64,000 bases of DNA, from the NCBI RefSeq assembly GCF_009734445.1, contig NZ_CP046457.1:310001-374000 (forward strand). Direction: 5' to 3'. The number at the start of each line of letters is the position of its first letter. Within the stretch, counting starts at the first letter, position 1. The notes under the pieces were generated by a model. It had not been told where the DNA came from and did not search any database. It saw only the letters and a list, made by a program, of their open reading frames with translations. The stretch is from Candidatus Syntrophocurvum alkaliphilum. GTDB lineage: Bacteria; Bacillota; Syntrophomonadia; Syntrophomonadales; Syntrophomonadaceae. The position numbers and the translations under genes are program-made. Positions 36,042 through 45,343 of this stretch are shown in pieces.

Positions 36042-37442
36042 ATGATTTTAGACAAAATAGTGCTATCAAAGGTTTTAACTGAAGCTATGTCAAAAGGTGG
36101 CGATTTTGCAGAAATTTATATAGAAGAAAAAAAAGTAAATAGTATATTTTGTGAAGATGATAAAATCGAAAAAATTAATAATGGTAGAGAAAAAGGCGCA
36201 GGAATAAGGGTAATTAAAGATGGTCATACAGCGTATGCTTACACCAATGATTTGTCTGAAGAGGGACTACTAAAGACTGCAACAGTGGCTGCAAAGGCAA
36301 CTGAATTTAAAGAAAAAGTTGATACTGCTATCAACTTAGAAACTAGGCAACCTTCTTTTGAAATAGACTATAAAGTTATGCCGGAATCAGTAGATTTTAA
36401 GGACAAAATAGATTTAGTTTTAAGAGCTAATAATAAAGCACGAAGTCTAGGTGAAGAGGTGAAACAGGTTACAGTTTCTGTGGGAGATGTTCACAAAAAA
36501 AAACAAATAGCCAATTCTAATGGGGTATTAGTAGAAGATGAGCTTGCAAGAGTAAGATTTATGATTAATGTTGTTGCTGCAAGGGATGGCATTATTCAGA
36601 CAGGTTATGAATCAGTAGCTGGAGTACGAGGCTGGGAGATTTTTGGTGAGTTTTCTGTAGAAGATTTAGCAGAAAAAGCAGGTTTAAGAGCAATAAAAAT
36701 GCTTTCTGCTAAACAGGCTCCTGCTGGTAGAATGCCTGTTGTAATGTCGGCAGAAGCAGGAGGGACTATGGTGCATGAAGCATGTGGGCATGGTTTAGAA
36801 TTAGATTTAGTTCAAAAGGGGTTATCAGTATATAAAGGTAAATTAGGACAAAAAGTTGCTGCAGAATGTGTAACAGTTATAGATGATGGAACTATGCTGG
36901 GTGAATATGGCACATTAAGGTTTGATGATGAAGGAAACCCAACTCAAAAAAACGTTTTGATTGAAAATGGTGTATTAAAAAATTATATGAATGATTATAT
37001 TACAGCAGAGAAAGAAGGGGTTTCTTTTACTGGGAATGGTAGACGAGAGTCTTATCAACATAAACCTATACCTAGGATGACTAATACCTATATAGCATCA
37101 GGGAAAGATGATCCCGAGGAAATAATAAAAAGTACAGCTAAAGGCTTATTGGTTAAGAAGATGGGCGGTGGACAGGTTAATACCACCAATGGTGATTTTG
37201 TATTTGACGTACAAGAGGGATATATAATAGAAAACGGAGAAATCAAATACCCAGTGCGAGGGGCTACCTTAAGTGGAAATGGACCAAAAGCATTAGCTGA
37301 TATTGATAAAGTAGGCAATGATTTAGGTTTTGCTATAGGTGTATGTGGGAAAGATGGCCAAGGAGTGCCAGTCTCAGATGCACAACCTACTATAAGAATA
37401 AAGGAAATGACAGTAGGTGGAACAGCAATGGGTGATGAGTAG
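36042..37442 (+). CDS. tldD: TldD-type metalloprotease subunit
   Basis: 466 residues. PmbA/TldD fold with the active-site HEACGH (H245, E246, H250) that marks TldD, the catalytic half of the pair. Further marks are GLSVYKGKLGQKVA, GFPTQKNVLIENG-like and RMTNTYIASG. TldD/TldE cleaves unfolded or modified peptides in the cytosol. ATG after GAAGGAGG. The partner follows 24 bases downstream. No peptide-antibiotic genes are nearby, so a housekeeping peptide-clearing role is likely. Confidence 0.93.
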   Translation: MILDKIVLSKVLTEAMSKGGDFAEIYIEEKKVNSIFCEDDKIEKINNGREKGAGIRVIKDGHTAYAYTNDLSEEGLLKTATVAAKATEFKEKVDTAINLETRQPSFEIDYKVMPESVDFKDKIDLVLRANNKARSLGEEVKQVTVSVGDVHKKKQIANSNGVLVEDELARVRFMINVVAARDGIIQTGYESVAGVRGWEIFGEFSVEDLAEKAGLRAIKMLSAKQAPAGRMPVVMSAEAGGTMVHEACGHGLELDLVQKGLSVYKGKLGQKVAAECVTVIDDGTMLGEYGTLRFDDEGNPTQKNVLIENGVLKNYMNDYITAEKEGVSFTGNGRRESYQHKPIPRMTNTYIASGKDDPEEIIKSTAKGLLVKKMGGGQVNTTNGDFVFDVQEGYIIENGEIKYPVRGATLSGNGPKALADIDKVGNDLGFAIGVCGKDGQGVPVSDAQPTIRIKEMTVGGTAMGDE

Positions 37443-37466
37443 AAAAATTTGAAAGTAGGTGACATT

Positions 37467-38807
37467 ATGGAAAAATATTTACTTAATACAGGAGAAAAAG
37501 CCTTAGATTTATCTAAAAAAAAGGGAGTAGATGCAGAAGTATTTCTGCTTTATGATAAAGAGTTAAGTATTGAGGTATCAGGAGGAAAAGTAGAAACTTT
37601 AAAAGAAGCTGAAGAAATTGGCATGGGTCTTAGAGTTATAAATAATGGGAGAGTAGGTTTTTCCTTTACAAGTGATTTAACAGATTATGCAATTAAGGAA
37701 GCCGTCGAGAATGCTATAACCATATCTGCTTTTTCGGCTGCTGATGAAAATAATATCTTACCTAAAGGATCTTTTTCTTATGAGGCAATGGATACATTTG
37801 ATTCAAATATAGCAAAAGTTTCTTTAGAAGATAAGGTAAGCATGTCTAAAGAAATTGAGGAGGTTGCACGCTCACAAGATAAAAGGATAAGTTTGGTGGA
37901 GCGTTCAGGTTATGAAGATACTGAGTTTATATCAGTTGTAATGAATACTAATGGGTTAGTTGCTGCTGGAAATGGTAACTTTAGTGGTTTATATATTTTT
38001 TTAGTGGCTGAAGAAAATGATAGTGCTGAAAATGGATTTTCAGTGATGGTGAAGAGCAAAATAAACGATTTAGAGCCAAAGAAAGTGGGGGAAGAAGCTG
38101 CTAAAAATGCATTAAGAAGCTTAAATGCTAAAAGCATGAAATCTGCAAAACTTCCTTGCATTTTAGATCCATATGTTGCTACAAAGTTTATGGGAGTATT
38201 AGCTCATTCTGTTTTAGCAGATTCTGTGCAAAAAGGCAAATCAATGTTTATTGGCAAAGAAGGGGAGCAGATAGGTTCAAAAGTGTTAAACATTGTAGAT
38301 GATGCTACCTTTAAGGATGGTATTGCTACATTTCCTTTTGACAGTGAGGGAGTCCCATCACAAAATAATGTATTAATTGAAAATGGGATTTTAAAAGGAT
38401 TTTTATATGATACTTATACTGCAAATAAAGCAGGAGTAACTTCGACAGGAAATGGACAAAGGGGTTCTTTTAGAACACTTCCGTCTGTTGGGACGAGTAA
38501 TTTTATGATATCTCCCGGTGAAGCTAGTCCTGAGAATTTAATTGGAGATATAGAAAAAGGGTTGTATATAACAGAGGTTTTAGGTATGCATACAGCAAAT
38601 CCCATATCAGGAGATTACTCAGTGGGAGCAGCTGGTATTTTAATAGAAAATGGGAAATTGACAATTCCCGTTAGGGGCATAACTATTGCGGGAAATTTAA
38701 TTGATTTTTTACAAGACATAGATTCTGTTGGGAATGATTTGCGATTTTTTGGAAGTAAAGCAGCTTCAACAATAAGATTAAAAAGTATTAGTGTTGGTGG
38801 AGAATAA
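37467..38807 (+). CDS. tldE: TldE/PmbA-type metalloprotease subunit
   Basis: 446 residues from ATG 37467 (GTAGGTGA seven bases before); TTG 37449 is upstream of it. PmbA family, without the HExxxH zinc motif: the corresponding region reads AHSVLADSVQKGKSMF. GSKVLNIVDDATFKDG and RTLPSVGTSNFMI are family marks. Non-catalytic partner of TldD in the heterodimer. Confidence 0.92.
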   Translation: MEKYLLNTGEKALDLSKKKGVDAEVFLLYDKELSIEVSGGKVETLKEAEEIGMGLRVINNGRVGFSFTSDLTDYAIKEAVENAITISAFSAADENNILPKGSFSYEAMDTFDSNIAKVSLEDKVSMSKEIEEVARSQDKRISLVERSGYEDTEFISVVMNTNGLVAAGNGNFSGLYIFLVAEENDSAENGFSVMVKSKINDLEPKKVGEEAAKNALRSLNAKSMKSAKLPCILDPYVATKFMGVLAHSVLADSVQKGKSMFIGKEGEQIGSKVLNIVDDATFKDGIATFPFDSEGVPSQNNVLIENGILKGFLYDTYTANKAGVTSTGNGQRGSFRTLPSVGTSNFMISPGEASPENLIGDIEKGLYITEVLGMHTANPISGDYSVGAAGILIENGKLTIPVRGITIAGNLIDFLQDIDSVGNDLRFFGSKAASTIRLKSISVGGE

Positions 38808-38819
38808 ATCAGAAAAAAT

Positions 38820-39017
38820 GTGTACGCGAAGGTCGCCTTCCTTTATCTTTATGGTTATGATCCGCTAAATACATATATACGAATGTTTAATGGGGCTTTT
38901 GGTAGTACCTATGCTTTATCAGAAACTTTGGTAAAAGCCATCCCTTTAATGTTAGCTGGTTTAGCTCAGCCGATTCCATACTCTAAGTTTAGCTTTTGGC
39001 AGTGGAATCAGAATTAA
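38820..39017 (+). pseudogene. Fragment of a BMP-type ABC transporter permease
   Basis: The translated stretch GYDPLNTYIRMFNGAFGSTYALSETLVKAIPLMLAGLA closely follows the first part of permeases of the sugar/nucleoside (NupP/YufP-like) ABC importers. Both the beginning (first membrane helix) and the rest (some 300 residues) are missing. Immediately after the conserved part the sequence runs into a 16-bp inverted repeat. No ribosome site. Best read as a scar of a deleted or mis-inserted transporter operon. Confidence 0.65.
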
Positions 39018-39038
39018 GAATAGATTCCACTGCCAAAA
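38994..39038. repeat. Perfect 16-bp inverted repeat at the permease fragment
   Basis: TTTTGGCAGTGGAATC (38994-39009) and its exact complement (39023-39038) around a 13-base spacer. No T-run on the plus strand. Could be a terminal remnant of a small mobile element or a strong RNA hairpin. Confidence 0.7.
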
Positions 39039-39105
39039 TATATTTGCAAAGCAAATGATGAATAATTATAAATTATTTTGTATTAATAGCATTGGAGTGA
39101 TTATA

Positions 39106-39558
39106 TTGAATTCTGACAGTGAAAAAAATGTTTTAGTTATAAATGGTCCTAATCTAAATATGTTAGGTAAGAGGGAAAAAGAAGTATATGGAGATATCAG
39201 CTTAGAGATAATAAATGAACAACTAAAAAAACAAGCTTATGAACTAGGGCTTAATATAGAATTTTTCCAGTCAAATCATGAGGGTAATTTAATAGATAAA
39301 ATACATAAATCTAATAATGTTATAGATTTTATTATAATAAATCCAGGGGCACTAACTCACTATAGTATTGCTTTATTAGATGCACTAAAAAGTGTTGAAA
39401 TACCATATATAGAAGTACACATATCTAACATATATTCTCGTGAATCATTTAGACATAACTCAATAACTGCTACTGCTGCATTAGGAGGAATATATGGCCT
39501 CGGTGTTGATAGCTATTTTTTAGCTTTAAAAGCAGCATATTCTTATTTAATCAATTAA
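39106..39558 (+). CDS. aroQ: 3-Dehydroquinate dehydratase, type II (AroQ)
   Basis: 150 residues from TTG 39106 (TTGGAGTGA five bases upstream); the upstream ATG 39055 has no ribosome site. VLVINGPNLNMLGKREKEVYG (general base region with the catalytic Tyr loop), FFQSNHEGNLIDKIH, INPGALTHYSIAL and EVHISNIYSRESFRHNS are the standard motifs. Third step of the shikimate pathway; completes the aro genes of 22-27 kb. Confidence 0.95.
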   Translation: MNSDSEKNVLVINGPNLNMLGKREKEVYGDISLEIINEQLKKQAYELGLNIEFFQSNHEGNLIDKIHKSNNVIDFIIINPGALTHYSIALLDALKSVEIPYIEVHISNIYSRESFRHNSITATAALGGIYGLGVDSYFLALKAAYSYLIN

Positions 39559-39573
39559 TAATGATTGAGGTGG

Positions 39574-40641
39574 ATGGTAATTATTAATCGTATTGAAAAA
39601 TTTAGGACTTTAATGAATAATGAAAACATAGAGGGTTTTTTAATAACTAAGCCAGAAAATATAAGGTATATATCTAATTTTAGTGCAGGAGCAGATGCTA
39701 AGCTATTAGTTACTAATGATGAGCTTTATATTATTACAGATTCTAGATATTATGAACAAGTTGAAAAAGAGTGCTCAAATGATTGGGAACTAGTTAAAAA
39801 CACACAACCTGGCTTTAATTTTTTAACAAACCTAGATTTGAAAATAAATAAAATAGGATTTGAAGCTGAGGCAATGTCTTATGCAGATTATACTAACTTA
39901 AAAAAATATTATAACTCGATAGAAGGATATACTAATATTATAGAACAGCTTAGAGTGAAAAAAGAAGAATCAGAACTAGAACTGTTGCGGTTTGCTGCTA
40001 GTATAGGAGATAAAGTTTTTAGTGAAATAAAAAAATATATAAAACCAGGAGTAAAAGAAAAGGTAATTGCTAATAGAATAGAGTTACTTTTAAAAGAATA
40101 CGGAGCTGAAAAACACGCATTTGATACTATTGTAGTTTCAGGAAAGAAAGCTTCATTGCCTCATGGGAAGCCGGATGACAAATTGCTTGAAGAAAAAGAT
40201 ATGGTTACAATGGATTTTGGCGGTTTTTACAAAGGTTATGCTTCTGATATGACTAGAACAGTTATAGTAAAGGAAAGTTATTCTAAGTTTTATGATTTAT
40301 ATAAAAGACTATTAGAAGCTCAAAAAATAGGTTTATCTTCAGTAAGAGCTGGAGTGGTTTGTTCTGAAGTTGATGATAAAGTACGAACATATTTAAAAAA
40401 GTATGATTTAGATTCTTATTTTGCACATAGTACAGGACATGGGGTAGGATTAGAGGTGCATGAAAACCCGAGATTATCATCAACTAGCAAAATGTTATTA
40501 GAAGAAAATATGGTAGTGACTGTTGAGCCAGGTATTTATATCCCCGGATGGGGAGGAATAAGGATAGAAGATACCGTAATAGTTAAAAATGGGGACTGCG
40601 AGGTTATAACCCAATCTGATAAAAAATTACTAATTATATAG
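39574..40641 (+). CDS. PepP-type M24 aminopeptidase (Xaa-Pro peptidase)
   Basis: About 355 residues. The start is doubtful: GAGGTGG (39567-39573) abuts ATG 39574, and the well-spaced codons are ATT 39580 or 39583, the latter giving [10 protein letters not shown], the common family start. N-terminal creatinase domain, then the catalytic domain with metal ligands in [18 protein letters not shown] (two Asp), [11 protein letters not shown] (His), VTVEPGIYI (Glu) and GIRIEDTV (Glu). Located before efp in many Firmicutes, as here. Releases N-terminal residues before proline. Confidence 0.9.
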   Translation: MVIINRIEKFRTLMNNENIEGFLITKPENIRYISNFSAGADAKLLVTNDELYIITDSRYYEQVEKECSNDWELVKNTQPGFNFLTNLDLKINKIGFEAEAMSYADYTNLKKYYNSIEGYTNIIEQLRVKKEESELELLRFAASIGDKVFSEIKKYIKPGVKEKVIANRIELLLKEYGAEKHAFDTIVVSGKKASLPHGKPDDKLLEEKDMVTMDFGGFYKGYASDMTRTVIVKESYSKFYDLYKRLLEAQKIGLSSVRAGVVCSEVDDKVRTYLKKYDLDSYFAHSTGHGVGLEVHENPRLSSTSKMLLEENMVVTVEPGIYIPGWGGIRIEDTVIVKNGDCEVITQSDKKLLII

Positions 40642-40654
40642 TGGAGGGATAGTA

Positions 40655-41212
40655 ATGATTTCTGTAAATGATTTTAAAACGGGATTAACAATTGAATTAG
40701 ATGATCAAGCTTATCAAGTTGTTGATTTTCAGCATGTAAAGCCAGGTAAAGGAGCAGCATTTGTTCGTTCAAAATTGAAAAACATTAAAACTGGTGGAAT
40801 AATCGAAAAAACATTTCGTGGTGGAGAGAAGGTAAATAAAGCACATTTAGAAAGAAAAGAAATGCAATATTTATACAATGATGGCGATGGTTTTGTATTC
40901 ATGGACAATCAAGATTTTGAACAAATATCTATTTCTGATGAAATACTAGGTGAAGGTTCTAAATGGTTACTTGAAAATATGAACATACATGTACTGTTTT
41001 TCCAGAACAATATTATAGGTGTTGAACTACCTAATTTTGTTGAATTAGAGGTTGTTGAAACAGAACCAGGTATTAAAGGTGATACTGCAACAGGTGCAAC
41101 AAAAGGTGCTACAGTTGAAACAGGAGTTACAGTCCAAGTACCTTTATTTATAGAAACAGGTGATAAATTACGTATTGATACCCGCACAGGGCAATATATG
41201 GAAAGAGCATAA
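40655..41212 (+). CDS. efp: Translation elongation factor P
   Basis: 185 residues, standard length. KOW-like domain I with the modified-lysine loop [10 protein letters not shown] (K32, a lysine as in Bacillus EF-P), then two OB domains ending [11 protein letters not shown]. Rescues ribosomes at polyproline. No epmA/epmB-type modification gene is near. ATG after GGAGGGA, 13 bases behind the peptidase gene. Confidence 0.97.
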   Translation: MISVNDFKTGLTIELDDQAYQVVDFQHVKPGKGAAFVRSKLKNIKTGGIIEKTFRGGEKVNKAHLERKEMQYLYNDGDGFVFMDNQDFEQISISDEILGEGSKWLLENMNIHVLFFQNNIIGVELPNFVELEVVETEPGIKGDTATGATKGATVETGVTVQVPLFIETGDKLRIDTRTGQYMERA

Positions 41213-41303
41213 AGAAAAAATAAAATTCTAGTGTAAATCTCCTTTTTTGGACAAATACTATTATTAAATTAATGATGGTTCATAAAAAGAAGGAGGTTTA
41301 AAC

Positions 41304-41762
41304 GTGAGAGATATTTGTGAAAAAGTCAGTTATTTGCAAGGCTTAAGTGAAGGGCTTAATATAGCAGATAATTCTCCTCAAGGCAAAATTTTATCTGGTA
41401 TGCTAGAGGTTTTAAATGAAATAGCCGATAGGATAACAGATATAGAAGAAGATTTTGAGGATATGAAAGAATATGTTGAAAGTATTGATGAGGATCTTTG
41501 TGTATTAGAAGAAGATATATATGATGAAATGGATTTTGATAATGACTACTTATATTCAGAAGATACTGATTATGTAGAATTAAGTTGTGATGATTGTGGA
41601 GAACCGATATATTTTGAAAGTGATGTCTTAGATGTTGATGATGTAGTGGAAATAATTTGTCCAAAATGCAATGAAGTTGTTTTCATTAATGATGGTTCAT
41701 TTGATTATGTTTATGAAGAAGGAGATGGTACATTAGATTTTTCTAATCCTTCACCATCTTAA
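41304..41762 (+). CDS. CD1247 N-terminal-domain protein with zinc-ribbon-like cysteines
   Basis: 152 residues, very acidic. The N terminus (CEKVSYLQGLSEGLNI...GKILSGMLEVLNEIAD) is the helical domain named after a Clostridioides protein. Then comes an acidic coiled coil and a CDDCG...CPKC four-cysteine knuckle near residues 95-125, which resembles an RNA polymerase-type zinc ribbon. Function unknown. It sits between efp and spoIIIA in many spore-forming Clostridia, hinting at a link to sporulation, but this is position only. GTG start after AAGGAGG. Confidence 0.82.
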   Translation: MRDICEKVSYLQGLSEGLNIADNSPQGKILSGMLEVLNEIADRITDIEEDFEDMKEYVESIDEDLCVLEEDIYDEMDFDNDYLYSEDTDYVELSCDDCGEPIYFESDVLDVDDVVEIICPKCNEVVFINDGSFDYVYEEGDGTLDFSNPSPS

Positions 41763-41770
41763 AAAATATT

Positions 41771-41800
41771 AAAAAGAACGCGTTTGCGTTCTTTTTTTTT
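41771..41800 (+). terminator. Intrinsic terminator upstream of spoIIIA
   Basis: AAAAAGAACGC (41771-41781) with GCGTTCTTTTT (41786-41796), loop GTTT, then more T. Confidence 0.92.
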
Positions 41801-41813
41801 TGGTTAATTAGTG

Positions 41814-41842
41814 GTCATGCTTTTTAAAAAGCATGACTTTTT
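41814..41842 (+). terminator. Second hairpin upstream of spoIIIA
   Basis: Perfect palindrome GTCATGC-TTTTTAAAAA-GCATGAC (41814-41837) followed by five T; reinforces separation of the spoIIIA operon. Confidence 0.7.
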
Positions 41843-41935
41843 AAGTTTATTGAGCTATTTATTAACTAATTTACAATAAGATGGCATATTTTTTTGGACA
41901 GTCCAATATCTATTTAAAGCAAGGGTGGTGGTAAG

Positions 41936-42889
41936 ATGTTCTGTCGAGATGAAAATAACATAAAAAAGGATATTATCCCTTACCTATCGCCTAAAATAAA
42001 AGATTTAATTCTTAATTTAAGAAGCCAAGATTATACTTTATTAGAAGAAATAAGACTTCGTTGTGGTAAACCTTTGATAATAAAACTAGGCGATAAGGAT
42101 TATACAGTTAATAATAAAGGGATATTTACTGATGAACTAGATGAAGGTTATATAGCCGACGAAGTAGACTTGTATCGCACAATAGCTTCAATAAGTGATA
42201 ATTCACTTTATGCATTTGAAGAAGAAATAAAAAGAGGTTTTATTACTATACCAGGTGGTCATAGAGTAGGGCTTGCCGGTCAGGTGGTTTTAAACGGAGG
42301 AGATATTAAAACAATAAAAGATTTTTCCGGTATAGCTATTAGGGTAGCTCGGGAAATAAACAACTGCAGTGTACATATTTTACCATTAATTTACCCACAA
42401 CGATCTCTTCCTAAAAATACCTTGATTATATCACCTCCTAGGTGTGGTAAAACAACAATTTTACGGGATATTGCTCGTGCTATTTCTAAAGGTTATAGAA
42501 ATAATAAAGGTCTTAATGTAGCCCTTATTGATGAACGTTCGGAATTAGCTGGATCTTTTAAAGGAATACCACAGCTTGATGTTGGACCTAGGACTGATGT
42601 ACTTGATTCTTGTCCTAAAGCAATGGGGATGATAATGGCGACCAGGTCGTTATCTCCTCAAGTCGTAGTAACTGATGAAATTGGCAGAAAAAAAGATGTT
42701 GAAGCTATTGAAGAATGTATAAATGCTGGTGTGACTGTAATTACTACAGTTCATGCTAAAAATATTGAAGAAGTAAAAAAGCGACCTATTTTAAAAGGTT
42801 TAATTTCAAGTGGAGCTTTTAAAATTGGGATTATACTGTCTAGGCGTAATGGACCCGGTTCCATCGAAGAAGTAGTAAGGTGGGATTAA
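41936..42889 (+). CDS. spoIIIAA: Stage III sporulation protein AA (ATPase)
   Basis: 317 residues. Secretion-type ATPase: Walker A PPRCGKTTILRDIAR near 165, ALIDERSELAG, and VVTDEIGRKKDVEAIEECINAGV as the Walker B region. It is the cytosolic mother-cell motor of the SpoIIIA-SpoIIQ feeding channel that joins mother cell and forespore. ATG after GGGTGGTGG. First of eight genes in canonical order. Confidence 0.95.
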   Translation: MFCRDENNIKKDIIPYLSPKIKDLILNLRSQDYTLLEEIRLRCGKPLIIKLGDKDYTVNNKGIFTDELDEGYIADEVDLYRTIASISDNSLYAFEEEIKRGFITIPGGHRVGLAGQVVLNGGDIKTIKDFSGIAIRVAREINNCSVHILPLIYPQRSLPKNTLIISPPRCGKTTILRDIARAISKGYRNNKGLNVALIDERSELAGSFKGIPQLDVGPRTDVLDSCPKAMGMIMATRSLSPQVVVTDEIGRKKDVEAIEECINAGVTVITTVHAKNIEEVKKRPILKGLISSGAFKIGIILSRRNGPGSIEEVVRWD

Positions 42890-42890
42890 T

Positions 42891-43415
42891 ATGTTTTTAA
42901 TTAAAACTATTGGAATAGCATTAGTCATAGGAGGTTGTGGTGTTTTTGGTCTTCTAGGTGCTAAAAAAATTCAAAATAGAGTAGAAGAAATAAAATCTCT
43001 GCGTTTAGCTATTGGTTTTTTGGAAAAGGAAATAAGTTATATGCATACCCCTTTATCGCGAGCATTAGAAAGAACAGCAAATTTTTCCCCATTTCCAGTA
43101 AATGGTTTATTCAAAGAGAGCTCAAAGGCACTAAGCAATAAAGAAGGGGTTACAGCTGCAGAAGCGTGGGAAAAAGGTCTAGAAAAATTGTACAAAAATT
43201 CTGATTTAAAACCCGAGGATATCGAGTTACTACGTTCTATAGCACTTCAAATTGGCATGTCTGATGCTTTTGAGCAAAGAAAATTTTTTAATTTAATTCA
43301 AGAAGAGTTAGTTATTCAAGAAGAAAAAGCCAGAGCAGAAGTAAATTCAGGTCAAAAACTATGGACTTATGGCGGATTTATTTTAGGAGCCATGATTGTT
43401 CTTTTACTTATTTAG
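42891..43415 (+). CDS. spoIIIAB: Stage III sporulation protein AB
   Basis: 174 residues. N- and C-terminal membrane helices frame a helical domain (EIKSLRLAIGFLEKEISYMHTPLSRALERTA), similar to the platform protein GspF. The C terminus WTYGGFILGAMIVLLLI is typical. Starts two bases after the spoIIIAA stop. Confidence 0.93.
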   Translation: MFLIKTIGIALVIGGCGVFGLLGAKKIQNRVEEIKSLRLAIGFLEKEISYMHTPLSRALERTANFSPFPVNGLFKESSKALSNKEGVTAAEAWEKGLEKLYKNSDLKPEDIELLRSIALQIGMSDAFEQRKFFNLIQEELVIQEEKARAEVNSGQKLWTYGGFILGAMIVLLLI

Positions 43416-43480
43416 ATAAATGTTAAAACACTTATGAAAACATTTTATTACTTTTTATTTTGAGAAATGGGGGTAAATTT

Positions 43481-43675
43481 ATGGATATTGATATTCTGTT
43501 TCGAATTGCTGGTATAGGAATACTTATTTCCGTTTTAACCATAGTTTTAAAACAAGCTAAGAAAGAAGAACAGGCCGAACTACTAACGCTAGCAGGAGTA
43601 GTAGTTGTATTTATTATCGTAGTTCAATTAATGAGCCAATTATTCACGGTTGTACGCTCAGTATTTAAATTATAG
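43481..43675 (+). CDS. spoIIIAC: Stage III sporulation protein AC
   Basis: 64 residues from ATG 43481 (GGGGG ribosome site upstream). Two membrane helices, with the family pattern IDILFRIAGIGI...VLKQAKKEEQAELLTLAG. Small membrane part of the channel. Confidence 0.93.
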   Translation: MDIDILFRIAGIGILISVLTIVLKQAKKEEQAELLTLAGVVVVFIIVVQLMSQLFTVVRSVFKL

Positions 43676-43736
43676 TTCATAATTAATACTGTTATTTATA
43701 CCCCAAATACATATAGTTTGAAAAGGAGCGAGTTTA

Positions 43737-44126
43737 GTGGAAATTGCTCAAATTGTGGGGATGGCATTAATCACTACGATGCTTTTAATGATACTACGAC
43801 AGCAAAAACCAGTCATGGCAATAATGCTAAGCTTGGTGTTTGGTGTAATGATTTTTATGTTTCTAATGGACAAAATGGCAGCTATTGTTAATGTAATGCA
43901 GGAATTAGCTAGGCGTGCTGAGATGAATTACTTTTTCTTAACTACAATACTAAAAATCCTGGGTGTAGCTTACTTAGGAGAATTTGCTGCAGCGATTTGT
44001 CAGGATGCTGGAGAACATGCAGTAGCAAAAAAAGTAGAGTTTGCTGCAAAAATTATAATTGCTGTTCTTGCTCTACCAATAATGATAGCTATATTAGATT
44101 CTCTAATGGAATTAATGCCAAGATAA
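43737..44126 (+). CDS. spoIIIAD: Stage III sporulation protein AD
   Basis: 129 residues, mostly membrane helices. The YFLTTILKILGVAYLGEFAAAICQDAGE segment is the SpoIIIAC/AD family signature. GTG start after AAGGAGCGAG. Confidence 0.94.
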   Translation: MEIAQIVGMALITTMLLMILRQQKPVMAIMLSLVFGVMIFMFLMDKMAAIVNVMQELARRAEMNYFFLTTILKILGVAYLGEFAAAICQDAGEHAVAKKVEFAAKIIIAVLALPIMIAILDSLMELMPR

Positions 44127-44149
44127 TTTAATTAAAGTGAGTGTTGATT

Positions 44150-45331
44150 ATGAAAAAGATATTAGCAATATCTATTCTAATAACAATTTTTATACTGGTA
44201 CCATCAGCTATTGCATATAGTTTTGATGATCACGAGAGTGCACAATCAGTTGTTTCTATACACGAGGCTTTACATAGTTTAGACATGAGCACATTAGAAG
44301 AGTATAAAAACCAAATTGATGATGAAATAAGTCCATTTTTTGAAAATAAAACGGTCAAGGATTGGATAATTGGCTTTGTTAGAGGTGAATGGTCATTTGA
44401 TTTTGCTGAAGTATGTGAAAATATACTCCAAGGTTTATTTAAAGAGATTTTAGCTAACTCAAGTTTATTGGGAAAAATATTATTATTATCTGTTTTGTCA
44501 GCTTTATTAGTTAATTTGCAAAATTCATTTTCATCTAGTATTGCTAAAGTTTCATATTTAGCTTGTTTTCTTGCTCTTAGTGCTATTGCACTAAATTCAT
44601 TCCAAATTGTATTAAATATAGGTCATCAAACTATTGATAATATGGTCGCTTTTATGATGGCAATGCTTCCTCAGATGGTAATACTTATAGCTGGATTAGG
44701 GAATATAAATACTTCATTAATGGTTTTTCCTGTACTAATGTCAGCAGCTACAGTCTTTGCTAATTTAATTAAATCAGTAGTTTTTCCTCTAATTATTATG
44801 TCAGCTTTATTACACATAATAAATCAAATGTCAGATACGGTTAAAGTTGCTCGTATGGCTAAGTTTGTTAGTCAGCTTGCACAATTATCATTAGGTTTCT
44901 TTTTAACTATATTTGTTGGGATTGTTACTTTAAGAGCTGTTTATGCTTCTGTTTTAGATAAGGTTACTCTCCGTACTACTAAATTTGTTACTGATAATGC
45001 AATACCCGTTGTAGGTAAAATGTTTTCCGATACTATAGAGGTAGCTGCGGGATATGTAATATTACTTAAGCAAGCTGTTAGTATATACGGAGTTTTAATA
45101 ATATTTGGTATTATTCTTTTTCCTTTATTAAAAATTGCAGCTATAGCTTTAATTTATAAAATAGCAGCCGCAATAGTTGAGCCGATTGGTGATTCTAGAA
45201 CAGCTTCTGTATTAGAAATAATGAGTACTCATCTCTTTCTAATGTTATCTGCTGTAGCTTCTGTGGGTTTAATGTTTTTAATAATGCTAGCAATGTTAGC
45301 TGGAATGACTAATCATATGATGACTCGTTAA
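44150..45331 (+). CDS. spoIIIAE: Stage III sporulation protein AE
   Basis: 393 residues from ATG 44150. A signal-peptide-like N terminus (KKILAISILITIFILVPSAIA), an extracytoplasmic region, then seven to eight membrane helices. GHQTIDNMVAFMMAMLPQMV and KQAVSIYGVLIIFGIILFPLL are typical. Large membrane subunit of the feeding channel. Confidence 0.94.
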   Translation: MKKILAISILITIFILVPSAIAYSFDDHESAQSVVSIHEALHSLDMSTLEEYKNQIDDEISPFFENKTVKDWIIGFVRGEWSFDFAEVCENILQGLFKEILANSSLLGKILLLSVLSALLVNLQNSFSSSIAKVSYLACFLALSAIALNSFQIVLNIGHQTIDNMVAFMMAMLPQMVILIAGLGNINTSLMVFPVLMSAATVFANLIKSVVFPLIIMSALLHIINQMSDTVKVARMAKFVSQLAQLSLGFFLTIFVGIVTLRAVYASVLDKVTLRTTKFVTDNAIPVVGKMFSDTIEVAAGYVILLKQAVSIYGVLIIFGIILFPLLKIAAIALIYKIAAAIVEPIGDSRTASVLEIMSTHLFLMLSAVASVGLMFLIMLAMLAGMTNHMMTR

Positions 45332-45343
45332 TGGGGGGTTGAT

